A DNA stretch of 26,807 nucleotides, taken from an uncultured Burkholderiales bacterium. GTDB lineage: Bacteria; Pseudomonadota; Gammaproteobacteria; Burkholderiales; Burkholderiaceae_C. Positions 1 to 8,856 of the stretch are shown one piece after another (position 1 is the first letter of the stretch; every line of letters begins with the position of its first letter). The DNA is taken from NCBI GenBank assembly GCA_903952885.1, contig CAJBHE010000202.1:1-26807 (forward strand), given 5' to 3'. The position numbers were made by a program, and so were the translations under genes. A model generated the notes under the pieces. The model searched no databases. It was not told the origin of the DNA and was given only the letters and a program-made list of their open reading frames with translations.

Positions 1-2169
1 CTCCACCACCACGCCTTGTTCCATAACCACCAAACGGTCGGCCTTGTTGAGGGTGGACAAGCGATGCGCAATGGCAATCGTGGTGCGACCTTGCACCAAG
101 TTGTCCAAGGCTTTTTGAATTTCTTGCTCGGTCTCGGTGTCCACCGACGCAGTGGCTTCGTCCAAGATAAGGATGCGAGGGTTGATGAGCAAAGCCCGCG
201 CAATCGAGATGCGCTGACGCTCGCCACCCGACAAACCTTGACCACGTTCACCCACCAAGGAGTCATAGCCTTGAGGCAGACGCAAAATGAATTCATGCGC
301 ATGCGCTGCACGGGCGGCTGCCACGATTTCTTGGCGCGTCGCATCCGGCTTGCCGTAAGCGATGTTGTCAGCAATCGTGCCAAAGAACAAAAACGGCTCT
401 TGCAGCACCATGCCAATGTGGCTGCGGAAGTCAGACAAGGCGATGTTGCGAATGTCAATGCCGTCCAGCTTAATCGAGCCTTCGCTCAAGTCGTAGAAAC
501 GGCATATCAAGTTGACCAGCGTGCTCTTGCCCGAACCACTTTGTCCCACCAATCCGATCATCTCGCCGGGGCGAATGCTCAGGTTCATGCCGCGAATCAC
601 AGCTCGGTTACCGTAACGGAAACCGGCATCTTGAATTTCGATGCTGCCCTGCAAAGGCACGGGCAGTTTTTGTGGATTTGTGGTTTCTGGCACGCTGGAG
701 ACGTGGTCCAAGATTTCAAAAATACGCTTGGCACCAGCTGCTGCTTTTTGGGTGTGCGACACGATGCGACTCATCGAATCGAGGCGTGTGTAGAAGCGAC
801 CAATGTAGGCCAAGAATGCAGCCAACACACCCACCGTGATTTGGTTGTGCGAGACCAAATAAATACCAAACCCCCACACCACCAACAATCCCACCTCGGT
901 CATCAGGGTGACCGTTGGCGAAAACAAAGACCACACAAAGTTGATGCGGTCGTTCACCGCCAAGTTGTGTTTATTGGCATCGCGAAAGCGATTGGCTTCA
1001 CGTGTCTCTTGGGCAAACGCTTTGACCACGCGGATGCCAGGAATAGTGTCGGCCAGAACATTGGTCAACTCTGACCACACACGGTCAATCTTCTCAAAGC
1101 CTGTGCGCAGTTTGTCGCGCACGGTGTGAATCAACCACACGATGAACGGCAACGGCAATAAAGTGGCTGCAGCCAGCTTGGGATCAATGCTGATCAAAAT
1201 CGATGCAGTCATGACAATCATCAGCACGTCGGTAGCGAAGTCCAGCAGATGCAGCGACAAAAACACGCAAATTCGGTCGGTCTCAGCACCAATGCGGTTC
1301 ATCAAGTCGCCCGTTCGGCGGCCACCAAAGTATTCGAGAGACAAACGCATCAGATGTTCATAGGCCGTGGTGCGTAAATCAGCGCCAATGCGCTCAGAAA
1401 CCAAGGCCAAAATATAGGTTTTGAGCCAACCCAAGCCCCAAGCCAACATGGCCGCACTCAGCAAGCCACCTAGATACATGTAAACCAAATCATGGTCGAT
1501 GTTTTTGCCATTTTGAAATGGAATCAGCACATCGTCCATCAGGGGCATGGTCAGATAGGGCGGTACCAAAGTGGCTGCCGTGGAGGCCAGCGTCAAGAAG
1601 AAGCCTCCCAACAAACGCCAACGGTAGGGATGGGCAAAGCGCCACAAGCGAAACAGGCCCCAAGTCGACATGGGTGTGTGCTGCTCGCGGCTGCATACGG
1701 GGCACTCGTCCCCGACAGCCTCGAGCTGTAACTTGCACTGTGGGCAACGTGCTTGGGCCATGGAAGCCAGCGACTTGCCGTGCGTCAAAACCTCCAAACG
1801 TTCAGCCAAAGTTTCTTGCAACCGCATGGCCGTGACGTTGTGGGTCAAGGTGAATCGCCAGCTGGCAATCAGGCGCGCCTCATCCACCAAGCTGAGCGTG
1901 CCCACACCAGCGTGGTCGGTGTGCGTCAACCGCATCCCAGCCACCAACGTCCAACTGTTCCAAACAGGGGCGGAACCAGCCTCTTGGGAAGCAAAAAGCA
2001 CACGTTGGTCTGTCACAATCAGAAGCCCTAGCGAAAAATGCAATTGGGCGTTCAGGTCAACCTCTAGCCAAGCTAGAACGTTTTCATGGGCAGACAGTTG
2101 TGCAGTCGCTGAAGTTTGCCAGCCCTCGGGCAAAACAACTTTGGCAGAAGCCGATAAAGAAGAATTCAT
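1..2169 (-). CDS. ABC exporter (fused permease and ATPase), cyanophycin-locus type, cut by window edge
   Basis: This is a half-size ABC exporter with 723 codons in the window, and the C-terminus lies off the left edge. Residues 1-140 form a soluble N-terminal domain of unknown fold. It is followed by a zinc ribbon made of two CPxC pairs (C142/C145 and C156/C159). The membrane domain starts near residue 184. The nucleotide-binding domain follows, with Walker A GQSGSGKST near residue 540, signature LSGGERQR near 645, Walker B ILILDEATAS and H-loop AHRLST. The start is ATG at 2169; no good Shine-Dalgarno is visible. The gene is divergent from the cyanophycin synthetase pair. From memory, this architecture is annotated in Burkholderiales as a cyanophycin-metabolism-associated ABC transporter, usually next to a DUF1854 gene, which would lie just left of the window. 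The substrate is unknown; export of a peptide or amino-acid derivative is inference. Confidence 0.85.
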   Translation of the reverse strand, partial: MNSSLSASAKVVLPEGWQTSATAQLSAHENVLAWLEVDLNAQLHFSLGLLIVTDQRVLFASQEAGSAPVWNSWTLVAGMRLTHTDHAGVGTLSLVDEARLIASWRFTLTHNVTAMRLQETLAERLEVLTHGKSLASMAQARCPQCKLQLEAVGDECPVCSREQHTPMSTWGLFRLWRFAHPYRWRLLGGFFLTLASTAATLVPPYLTMPLMDDVLIPFQNGKNIDHDLVYMYLGGLLSAAMLAWGLGWLKTYILALVSERIGADLRTTAYEHLMRLSLEYFGGRRTGDLMNRIGAETDRICVFLSLHLLDFATDVLMIVMTASILISIDPKLAAATLLPLPFIVWLIHTVRDKLRTGFEKIDRVWSELTNVLADTIPGIRVVKAFAQETREANRFRDANKHNLAVNDRINFVWSLFSPTVTLMTEVGLLVVWGFGIYLVSHNQITVGVLAAFLAYIGRFYTRLDSMSRIVSHTQKAAAGAKRIFEILDHVSSVPETTNPQKLPVPLQGSIEIQDAGFRYGNRAVIRGMNLSIRPGEMIGLVGQSGSGKSTLVNLICRFYDLSEGSIKLDGIDIRNIALSDFRSHIGMVLQEPFLFFGTIADNIAYGKPDATRQEIVAAARAAHAHEFILRLPQGYDSLVGERGQGLSGGERQRISIARALLINPRILILDEATASVDTETEQEIQKALDNLVQGRTTIAIAHRLSTLNKADRLVVMEQGVVVE

Positions 2170-2189
2170 TATTGGAAGTTTTTGCTACT

Positions 2190-2209
2190 TCAATCGATGT
2201 CAATCGATG
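2190..2209. promoter_or_regulatory. Tandem 10-bp direct repeat in the divergent cyanophycin promoter region
   Basis: Two back-to-back copies of TCAATCGATG occupy 2190-2199 and 2200-2209, each containing the palindrome ATCGAT. They sit 20 nt upstream of the ABC start codon, inside the 197-bp gap between that gene and cphA. Their position suggests an operator for a regulator of the divergent unit. No regulator gene is present beside them, so the function is inference. Confidence 0.35.
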
Positions 2210-2366
2210 GACGGCGATAAAAATAAAAGTAGGAGCCAGGACTTTGTTAAACCCCAGCACGTTTGCAGATGATTGTATCGCCGCGGCCTCGGCGCTCGCT
2301 TTAGTGATCTTGGCTATCTCCACTGTTTCAGCCTCCACAAATTTCGCTCCAAACCTCCGCTAATCT

Positions 2367-4580
2367 ATGGCCTTCAAAGAAATCCAAATCCTGCGCATGA
2401 ACTATTTGCGTGGACCCAACATCTGGACTTACCGCCCTATCATTGAAGCGCTCATTGACTTGGGCGAGATGGAAGACCACCCCTCCAACAAAATCGATGG
2501 CTTCAACGATCGGATCAACGGTTGGCTACCCGGATTAGTCGAACACCATTGCGGTGTGGGCCATCGCGGCGGCTTCCTCACCCGCTTGGTGGGCGGCACG
2601 TGGATGGGCCACATCATGGAGCACGTCTCCATCGAGTTGCAGCTCTTAGCCGGTGCGCGTGCTGAGTTTGGCAAGGCGCGGGAAATCAGCAAGCGCGGCA
2701 TTTACAAGGTGGTGTTTCGCACCGAACATGAAGAGCTTGGCCGCGAAAGCTTTTTGGCAGCACGCGAGCTCGTCATGGCTGCTGCCAACAACCAAACCTT
2801 TGACATCGACACCACCGTTGATCGCCTGAAAAAGATTGCCGACTTGCGGTGCTTAGGCCCAAGCACCGCTTGCATTGTGGATGCAGCGGTGGAGCGCAAA
2901 ACGCCGTTCATTCGACTCACCGAAGGTAATTTGGTACAACTGGGTTACGGCTCTAAGCAGCGCCGCATCTGGACCGCAGAGACCGACCGCACCAGCGCCA
3001 TTGCTGAAAGTATTTCCAGCGACAAAGACTTGACCAAGCGCTTGCTCACGCAATGCGGCATTCCTGTGCCCGAAGGCCAGATCGTCAAAACCGCTGACGA
3101 AGCGTGGGAAGCAGCGCAAGACATTGGCTTACCCGTGGTAGTCAAACCTTTGGACGGCAACCGTGGTTGGGGCGTCTCCCTCGACGTCAACACCGAAGAA
3201 GGCGTGCGCACCGCATGGACCGCTGCTGAAAAAGAAGGCAGCGAAGTGCTGATCGAGCGCTACGTGCGCGGCGACGAGCACCGCGTTTTGGTGGTGGGCG
3301 ACCGCGTGGTAGCCGCCACGCGTGGCGAAACCGCCTGCATCACAGGCGACGGCACTTCCACCGTTGAGCAACTGATTGACAGCCAAATCAACACCGACCC
3401 ACGTCGCGGCATAGCCGAAGGTTTCCCGCTCGACTTGATTCGCTTGCACACCCCGCGCGGCGAAATGTCACTGCTCGAAATCCAGCGCCAAGGCCTGAAG
3501 CCCGACAGCGTGCCAGAAAAAGGCCGTATCGTGGTGGTACAACGCAACGGCAATCTGAACAACGACGTGACTGATTTGGTTCATCCCGAAGTCGCTGCTG
3601 TGGCCACCCTCGCAGCGCGCGTGATTGGTTTGGACATCGCTGGTATCGATATCGTGACCCAAGACATCTCACGCCCCTTGGAAGAAACCAAGGGCGCGAT
3701 CATTGAGGTCAACGCGGGCCCGGGCTTGCTGATGCACGTCAAACCTGCTGTGGGTCAACCCCGCCCGGTGGGCAAAGCCATTGTCGAACATCTGTTCGGC
3801 CCCAATGAATCAGGTCGAATCCCCGTGGTGGGCATTGTGGGCAGCCAACAAACCACAGAGTTGTCGCAGCTCGTGGCTTGGTTGCTACACCTCTCAGGAA
3901 AACGCACGGGATTGGCCTGCACAGACGGCTTGTACATGGACCAACAGCACTTGGGCAAAACCGACTCGCGTGGGTTTGAAGCATCACAGCGTTTACTCAT
4001 CAACCGCGCGCTTGATGCAGCCGTGTTTGAAACCACCCCCGCACACATCTTGGACGAAGGCTTGGCCTATGACCGTTGCTTGGTTGGCATCGTGACCAAC
4101 ATGCCCGACACGACAGAAGTTTTGATGGAAAAGCACGACATCCAAACCTCTGAGCAAATGCGCACTGTGGTTCGCACACAAATTGACTTGGTGTTGCCAG
4201 AGGGTGCCTCTGTGTTGAATGCGGACGAACAAGCCGTCACCACCTTGGCTGAGTTGAGCGATGGCGAAGTGGTTTACTACGCCAAAAACCGAGACAACGC
4301 CACCTTGATGGCGCACTTGCAGCAAGGCGGTCGGGCTGTGTTCTGCAAAGATGGTCACGTCACCTTGGCGCGTGGCGACCAAGAAACGCAACTGTTCCAC
4401 CTCGACCTCGAATTGATTGCACGCTTGCTCAAAGACGGCTTGTATCTCTCTACCCTGCTGGCGGCTGTCGCGGCCGCTTGGTCGCTGGACATTGCGCCAC
4501 TGCTGATTCGCGCTGGCTTGAAGAATTTCGGACAACAAAACCAACACGTTGCTAAAAGCGCCGTAAGGATGAATGGCTAA
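2367..4580 (+). CDS. cphA: Cyanophycin synthetase paralogue with inactive Mur-ligase domain (CphA'/CphA2-like)
   Basis: This 737-aa member of the cyanophycin synthetase family is shorter than the usual ~860-900 aa. It has an N domain with an intact HxxEH motif (H82, E85, H86) inside GHIMEHVSIELQ. An ATP-grasp domain follows, with K260 and the glycine-rich loop DGNRGWG, in which W268 replaces the usual Lys. The Mur-ligase-like region has lost its ATP P-loop: residues 492-498 read GSQQTTE where active enzymes have GTNGKTT. The C-terminal Mur lobe is also missing. The protein can therefore be expected to perform at most the ATP-grasp ligation (Asp addition, or joining of beta-Asp-Arg units as in CphA2) and not Arg addition. 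An in-frame TAA four bases before ATG 2367 fixes the start. Its stop overlaps the next start by one base (TAATG), so the two are probably translationally coupled and may form a mixed complex. It matches the CphA' type known in Cupriavidus and relatives. Confidence 0.9.
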   Translation: MAFKEIQILRMNYLRGPNIWTYRPIIEALIDLGEMEDHPSNKIDGFNDRINGWLPGLVEHHCGVGHRGGFLTRLVGGTWMGHIMEHVSIELQLLAGARAEFGKAREISKRGIYKVVFRTEHEELGRESFLAARELVMAAANNQTFDIDTTVDRLKKIADLRCLGPSTACIVDAAVERKTPFIRLTEGNLVQLGYGSKQRRIWTAETDRTSAIAESISSDKDLTKRLLTQCGIPVPEGQIVKTADEAWEAAQDIGLPVVVKPLDGNRGWGVSLDVNTEEGVRTAWTAAEKEGSEVLIERYVRGDEHRVLVVGDRVVAATRGETACITGDGTSTVEQLIDSQINTDPRRGIAEGFPLDLIRLHTPRGEMSLLEIQRQGLKPDSVPEKGRIVVVQRNGNLNNDVTDLVHPEVAAVATLAARVIGLDIAGIDIVTQDISRPLEETKGAIIEVNAGPGLLMHVKPAVGQPRPVGKAIVEHLFGPNESGRIPVVGIVGSQQTTELSQLVAWLLHLSGKRTGLACTDGLYMDQQHLGKTDSRGFEASQRLLINRALDAAVFETTPAHILDEGLAYDRCLVGIVTNMPDTTEVLMEKHDIQTSEQMRTVVRTQIDLVLPEGASVLNADEQAVTTLAELSDGEVVYYAKNRDNATLMAHLQQGGRAVFCKDGHVTLARGDQETQLFHLDLELIARLLKDGLYLSTLLAAVAAAWSLDIAPLLIRAGLKNFGQQNQHVAKSAVRMNG

Positions 4581-7162
4581 TGGAAGTTTCTCGCATACGC
4601 GCCCTGCGCGGCCCCAACCTCTGGACACGTCACTTCGCTGTAGAGGCCATGGTGACCTGCGCCACCGATGAAATAGATCTGAGCCAACACCCTGACTTTG
4701 AAAACCGCTTGCGTAACTTGTTTCCAGGCGTGGGCAAGTTGCAACCGACACAACAAAAGGTCAAGCTCAGCATGGCGCATGCTCTCGAAGCTGCCACCTT
4801 ACATTTGCAGATCGAAGCGGGCTGCCCCGTCACATTTAGCCGCACCACCGCCACAACAGATCACGGGTTGTTCCAAGTGGCGGTCGAGTACACCGAAGAG
4901 CAAGTGGGCTGTATGGCCATCAAGTTGGCTCATCAGCTGTGCCTCGCCGCATTCAACAACACCAGTTTTGATGTGGATGCTGCTATCCACCAACTACGTG
5001 AACTTGACGAGGACATTCGCCTAGGCCCATCCACAGGCTCTATCGTCAACGCCGCCATTGCGCGTGGCATTCCCTTCCGTCGTTTGACCGAGGGCAGCTT
5101 GGTTCAATTGGGCTGGGGTAGCAAACAACGCCGCATTCAAGCTGCTGAGATTGACTCGACCAGCGCGATTGCTGAGTCCATCGCGCAAGACAAAGAACTC
5201 ACCAAGAAGCTCTTGCATGCTGCAGGTGTGCCCGTGCCTCTGGGCCGCCCCGTGACGAGCGCGGAGGACGCTTGGGCTGCAGCACAAGAGATTGGCCTGC
5301 CTGTTGTTGTCAAGCCGCGAGATGGCAACCAAGGTAAAGGCATTTCTGTCAACGTCACCACCGAAGAAGGCGTGAAAGCAGCTTATTTAGCTGCAGTGGC
5401 TCATCGCGACGACGTGTTGGTGGAGCGCTTCCTACAAGGCAGCGATTACCGTTTGCTAGTGGTCGGCAACAAATTGGTCGCTGCCGCCCGCCGCGAACCC
5501 CCACTGGTGATTGGCAACGGCAAAAATACAGTACGTGAGTTAGTCGATACCGTGAATGCCGACCCTCGCCGTGGCGAAGGTCATGCCACCTCGTTGACCA
5601 AAATTCACTTCGACGACATCGCCATCGCGCGTCTCAAAGAACAAGGCTTTGAAGCCAACTCAGTGCCAGCCAAAGGTGCTCGTGTGATTCTGCGCAACAA
5701 CGCCAACTTGTCCACTGGCGGAACAGCCACCGACGTGACCGATGACGTACATCCAGAAGTTGCCCTTCGTGCCATTGCAGCAGCGCAAATGGTGGGCCTT
5801 GATATATGTGGCGTAGACGTGGTGTGTGAGTCCGTGCTGCGTCCCCTCGAAGAGCAAAGCGGCGGCGTGGTCGAAGTCAACGCAGCACCTGGCTTACGCA
5901 TGCACCTAAGTCCCTCATTCGGTAAAGGCCGTGACGTCGGTGAGGCAGTGATGGCGACCATGTTTCCAGACGGTGGCGATGGCCGTATTCCTGTGATTGC
6001 TGTGACTGGGACCAATGGTAAAACCACGACCGTGCGGTTGACTTCTCACCTGCTCCGCGCCAACGGCTGGCGCGTGGGCATGACCAACACAGATGGCGTG
6101 TATGTGAATGGCCGTCAAACCGACAGCGGCGACTGCAGTGGCCCACGCAGCGGACGTAATGTGTTGGCACACCCCGATGTGGACGCCGCCGTGCTTGAAA
6201 CTGCAAGGGGCGGTATGCTGCGCGAAGGCCTAGCATTTGACCGCTGTCAAGTGGCCGTGGTCACCAACATTGGCATGGGCGATCACTTAGGACTCAACTA
6301 CATCACGACCGTTGAAGATCTCGCCGTGTTAAAGCGCGTCATTGTGCAAAACGTGGCTGAGTCTGGCACGGCAGTCCTCAATGCCACAGACCCTATGGTG
6401 GCTGCCATGGCCAACAAATGCCCAGGACAAGTCACTTTCTTTGGTTTGGATTCGCACCACCCTGTGATTGCCACCCACCGTGCGCAAGGCAAACGCGTGG
6501 TGTTTGTGGAAGAGGACCAAATCGTGGCAATGCAAGGTAACCACTCGGTGCGTATTCCTTTGTCAGAAATTCCCGTCACACGCGGTGGCGCGATCAGCTT
6601 TCAAATTGAGAACGTCATGGCATCAATTGGTGCGGCATGGGCGATAGGTGTGTCTTGGCAAACCATCTGCAAAGGCTTGGCCACTTTCGTCAGCGACAGC
6701 AATGCTGTGCCCGGACGCTTCAACGTGTTTGACTACAAAGGCGCCACCGTGATTGCCGATTACGGCCACAACCCAGATGCCATCAAGGCCCTGGTTCAAG
6801 CAGTAAGCAACCTACCCGCACAACGCCGCAGCGTGGTGATCAGCGGCGCAGGTGACCGCCGTGACGATGATATTCGCGAGCAAACACGCATCATTGGCGA
6901 AGCGTTTGACGATGTGGTGCTGTACCAAGACGCGTGCCAACGTGGCCGTGTCGATGGCGAGGTGTTGAGGCTTTTGCGTCAAGGTTTAGATGGTGCTAAA
7001 CGAACAACGCATATCGATGAGATTCATGGCGAATTTTTGGCAATTGACCGTGCAATGGAGCGATTGCAAAAGGGCGATTTGTGCTTGATCTTGATTGACC
7101 AAGTGGATGAGGCTTTGGCGCACATCACGCAGCGGGTGAACTCGGCAGCTTTGGCTGGCTAA
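4580..7162 (+). CDS. cphA: Cyanophycin synthetase, complete bifunctional form
   Basis: This 860-aa enzyme builds cyanophycin (multi-L-arginyl-poly-L-aspartate) in the cytoplasm by alternating ATP-dependent addition of Asp to the backbone and Arg to the side chain. The ATP-grasp domain has K245 and the loop DGNQGKGIS. The Mur-ligase domain has an intact P-loop TGTNGKTTT (residues 476-484), the GGMLREG segment, a GDHLG segment and a C-terminal lobe with DYGHNPDA and GDRRDDD. The N domain is divergent: where the upstream paralogue has HxxEH, this one reads SMAHALEAATLHLQ, so the metallopeptidase-like motif is lost. It overlaps the upstream paralogue by one base and ends just before a large hairpin. 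Of the two paralogues this is the one able to carry out both ligations. No cyanophycinase gene is visible in the window. Confidence 0.95.
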   Translation: MEVSRIRALRGPNLWTRHFAVEAMVTCATDEIDLSQHPDFENRLRNLFPGVGKLQPTQQKVKLSMAHALEAATLHLQIEAGCPVTFSRTTATTDHGLFQVAVEYTEEQVGCMAIKLAHQLCLAAFNNTSFDVDAAIHQLRELDEDIRLGPSTGSIVNAAIARGIPFRRLTEGSLVQLGWGSKQRRIQAAEIDSTSAIAESIAQDKELTKKLLHAAGVPVPLGRPVTSAEDAWAAAQEIGLPVVVKPRDGNQGKGISVNVTTEEGVKAAYLAAVAHRDDVLVERFLQGSDYRLLVVGNKLVAAARREPPLVIGNGKNTVRELVDTVNADPRRGEGHATSLTKIHFDDIAIARLKEQGFEANSVPAKGARVILRNNANLSTGGTATDVTDDVHPEVALRAIAAAQMVGLDICGVDVVCESVLRPLEEQSGGVVEVNAAPGLRMHLSPSFGKGRDVGEAVMATMFPDGGDGRIPVIAVTGTNGKTTTVRLTSHLLRANGWRVGMTNTDGVYVNGRQTDSGDCSGPRSGRNVLAHPDVDAAVLETARGGMLREGLAFDRCQVAVVTNIGMGDHLGLNYITTVEDLAVLKRVIVQNVAESGTAVLNATDPMVAAMANKCPGQVTFFGLDSHHPVIATHRAQGKRVVFVEEDQIVAMQGNHSVRIPLSEIPVTRGGAISFQIENVMASIGAAWAIGVSWQTICKGLATFVSDSNAVPGRFNVFDYKGATVIADYGHNPDAIKALVQAVSNLPAQRRSVVISGAGDRRDDDIREQTRIIGEAFDDVVLYQDACQRGRVDGEVLRLLRQGLDGAKRTTHIDEIHGEFLAIDRAMERLQKGDLCLILIDQVDEALAHITQRVNSAALAG

Positions 7163-7177
7163 GCTCTCTCTATCGCT

Positions 7178-7257
7178 GATGCTGACGGGGCTGTGCGGCG
7201 GCTGCCTCATGCTGGATTACCAGAAATCGGCAGCCGCCGCACAGCCCCATCAGCATC
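7178..7257. repeat. 29-bp-stem inverted repeat between convergent operons
   Basis: The arms 7178-7206 and 7229-7257 pair over 29 bp with one mismatch (C7186 with A7249; G.U in the leftward transcript). The 22-nt loop holds a second small stem, CTGG 7212-7215 with CCAG 7220-7223. The element lies 15 nt after cphA and 50 nt beyond the end of malonyl-CoA synthetase. It could stop or protect both transcripts, but neither side has a U-run, so it is not a classic intrinsic terminator. It may be a copy of a palindromic repeat family. Confidence 0.75.
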
Positions 7258-7307
7258 CGAGTGTGGGAAATCGAATGATTCAACCCACGGATCGAAGCTC
7301 AGGCAAC

Positions 7308-8843
7308 TTAAAACAAACCTTTGTACTGGTCGCGCAACAAGTTCTTTTGCACTTTGCCCATGGTGTTGCGAGGCAGCTCAGCGACAACAAAACACTTCTT
7401 CGGAATTTTGAAGTTGGCCAGTTGTGACTTGAGTGCGGCAATGATCGCATCTGCATCGACCTTGGCACCAGGTTTGGCGATGACGACAGCTACGCCCACT
7501 TCACCAAAGTCTGGGTGCGGCACACCAATCAAAGCGCTTTCGGCGACGCCCGCCATGTCGTTGATGTAGCCCTCGATTTCGGCGGGGTATACGTTGTAGC
7601 CGCCGCTGATGATGAGGTCTTTGCTGCGACCAACTATGACCACGTAGCCGCGCTCGTCGACCTTGCCCAAGTCACCGGTTTTGAAATAACCGTCGGCCGT
7701 GAACTCTTCTTTGGTTTTCTCGGGCATGCGCCAGTAACCGCCAAACACGTTGGGGCCTTTGACTTGGATGCCACCAATTTCGCCCACGGGTAAGGCTTTG
7801 CCTTCGTCGTCTTGCACGCGCAAAGACACGCCTGGCAAGGGGAAGCCGACGGTGCCACCACGGCGTTCAGTCTGGCCAGGGTAGCGCGCATCAGCTGCGT
7901 AGGGGTTGGAAGTGAGCATGACGGTTTCGCTCATGCCGTAGCGCTCGAGAATCGGCTGGCCTACACGGTCTTGCCACTCATTGAAGGTTTCCAACAACAA
8001 AGGCGCTGAACCCGCCACAAACAAGCGCATGTTCGAGGCTTGCGCTTTGGTGAGGCTTGGCTCAGCCAACATGCGCACATAGAGCGTAGGTACGCCCATG
8101 AACACGGTGGCTTCTGGCATTTTGGCGATGACGAGTTTGGGGTCGAACTTGGACATCCAAATCATCTTGCTACCGTTGAGCAACGCGCCATGAATGGCTA
8201 CAAACAAACCGTGCACATGGAAGATGGGCAAGGCGTGAATGAGCACATCGCCTGGCTTCCAGCCCCAATAGTCTTTCAAGGTCTGCGCGTTGCTCAGCAT
8301 GTTGCCGTGTGACAGCATCGCGCCTTTGCTACGGCCTGTGGTGCCGCTGGTGTACAAAATAGCAGCCAAGTCATCGGCCTTGTTTTGCACCGCTTGGTGT
8401 TTGTCAGAGCAATGCGCTGCTCGCTGAAGCAAACTACCCGTGCGGTTGTCGTCTAAGGTGAACACGTTTAGTGTGCCCGCCTTGAAAGCAATTTTGCTGA
8501 CCCAGCCAAAGTTCTTGCTGCTGCACACCACCACGGCGGGTTCGGCGTTGCCGATGAAATACTCAATCTCTGCACTTTGGTAGGCCGTGTTCAAAGGCAA
8601 AAACACATAACCTGCTCGCAAGGTTGCTAGGTAGAGCATGACGGCTTCGACCGACTTTTCCACTTGCACCGCCACGCGTGAGCCTTTGGGAATGTGCAGT
8701 GAGTCCAGTAGGTTGGCCATCATCGCGCTAGCACGCTCGAGGTCGGACCAGCGGTAGTGCAAGCCATCGTCGGTTTCGATGGCGGTTGTGTTTAAGTCGT
8801 TAGGAAAAGCGGCACGCAAAGCCGCGTAGAGGTTGTGATTCAT
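7308..8843 (-). CDS. matB: Malonyl-CoA synthetase (malonate--CoA ligase)
   Basis: This 511-aa cytosolic member of the acyl-adenylate-forming family converts malonate, ATP and CoA to malonyl-CoA, AMP and pyrophosphate. Visible core motifs are the phosphate loop YTSGTTGRSKG (residues 164-174), ERYGMSE, YFKTGDLG, the hinge region GRSKDLIISGG, and a C-terminal RNTMGKVQKN containing the expected catalytic lysine. Length and overall sequence fit MatB rather than a general fatty acyl-CoA ligase. The assignment to malonate is strongly supported by malonyl-CoA decarboxylase and a GntR regulator in the same operon. It is the last gene of the leftward operon, 13 nt after the Bug-receptor gene. The ATG at 8843 gives the family-typical N-terminus MNHNLYAALR. 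Confidence 0.92.
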   Translation of the reverse strand: MNHNLYAALRAAFPNDLNTTAIETDDGLHYRWSDLERASAMMANLLDSLHIPKGSRVAVQVEKSVEAVMLYLATLRAGYVFLPLNTAYQSAEIEYFIGNAEPAVVVCSSKNFGWVSKIAFKAGTLNVFTLDDNRTGSLLQRAAHCSDKHQAVQNKADDLAAILYTSGTTGRSKGAMLSHGNMLSNAQTLKDYWGWKPGDVLIHALPIFHVHGLFVAIHGALLNGSKMIWMSKFDPKLVIAKMPEATVFMGVPTLYVRMLAEPSLTKAQASNMRLFVAGSAPLLLETFNEWQDRVGQPILERYGMSETVMLTSNPYAADARYPGQTERRGGTVGFPLPGVSLRVQDDEGKALPVGEIGGIQVKGPNVFGGYWRMPEKTKEEFTADGYFKTGDLGKVDERGYVVIVGRSKDLIISGGYNVYPAEIEGYINDMAGVAESALIGVPHPDFGEVGVAVVIAKPGAKVDADAIIAALKSQLANFKIPKKCFVVAELPRNTMGKVQKNLLRDQYKGLF

Positions 8844-8856
8844 CGTTTGTCTTCGG

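Noticed and set aside
16..1074. 352-codon ORF on the plus strand
   Set aside because: It is antisense to the ABC exporter, whose motifs (Walker A, signature, Walker B, H-loop) are all on the minus strand. The product is low-complexity His/Gln-rich shadow sequence.
2367..4580. First cphA as a frameshifted or decaying pseudogene
   Set aside because: The frame is intact over 737 codons, the start and stop overlap cleanly with the next gene, and the N and ATP-grasp domains are well kept. The loss of the Mur P-loop looks like specialisation, as in CphA'-type proteins.
7178..7257. CRISPR or tandem-repeat array
   Set aside because: There is only one inverted pair, no spaced repeats and no cas genes.
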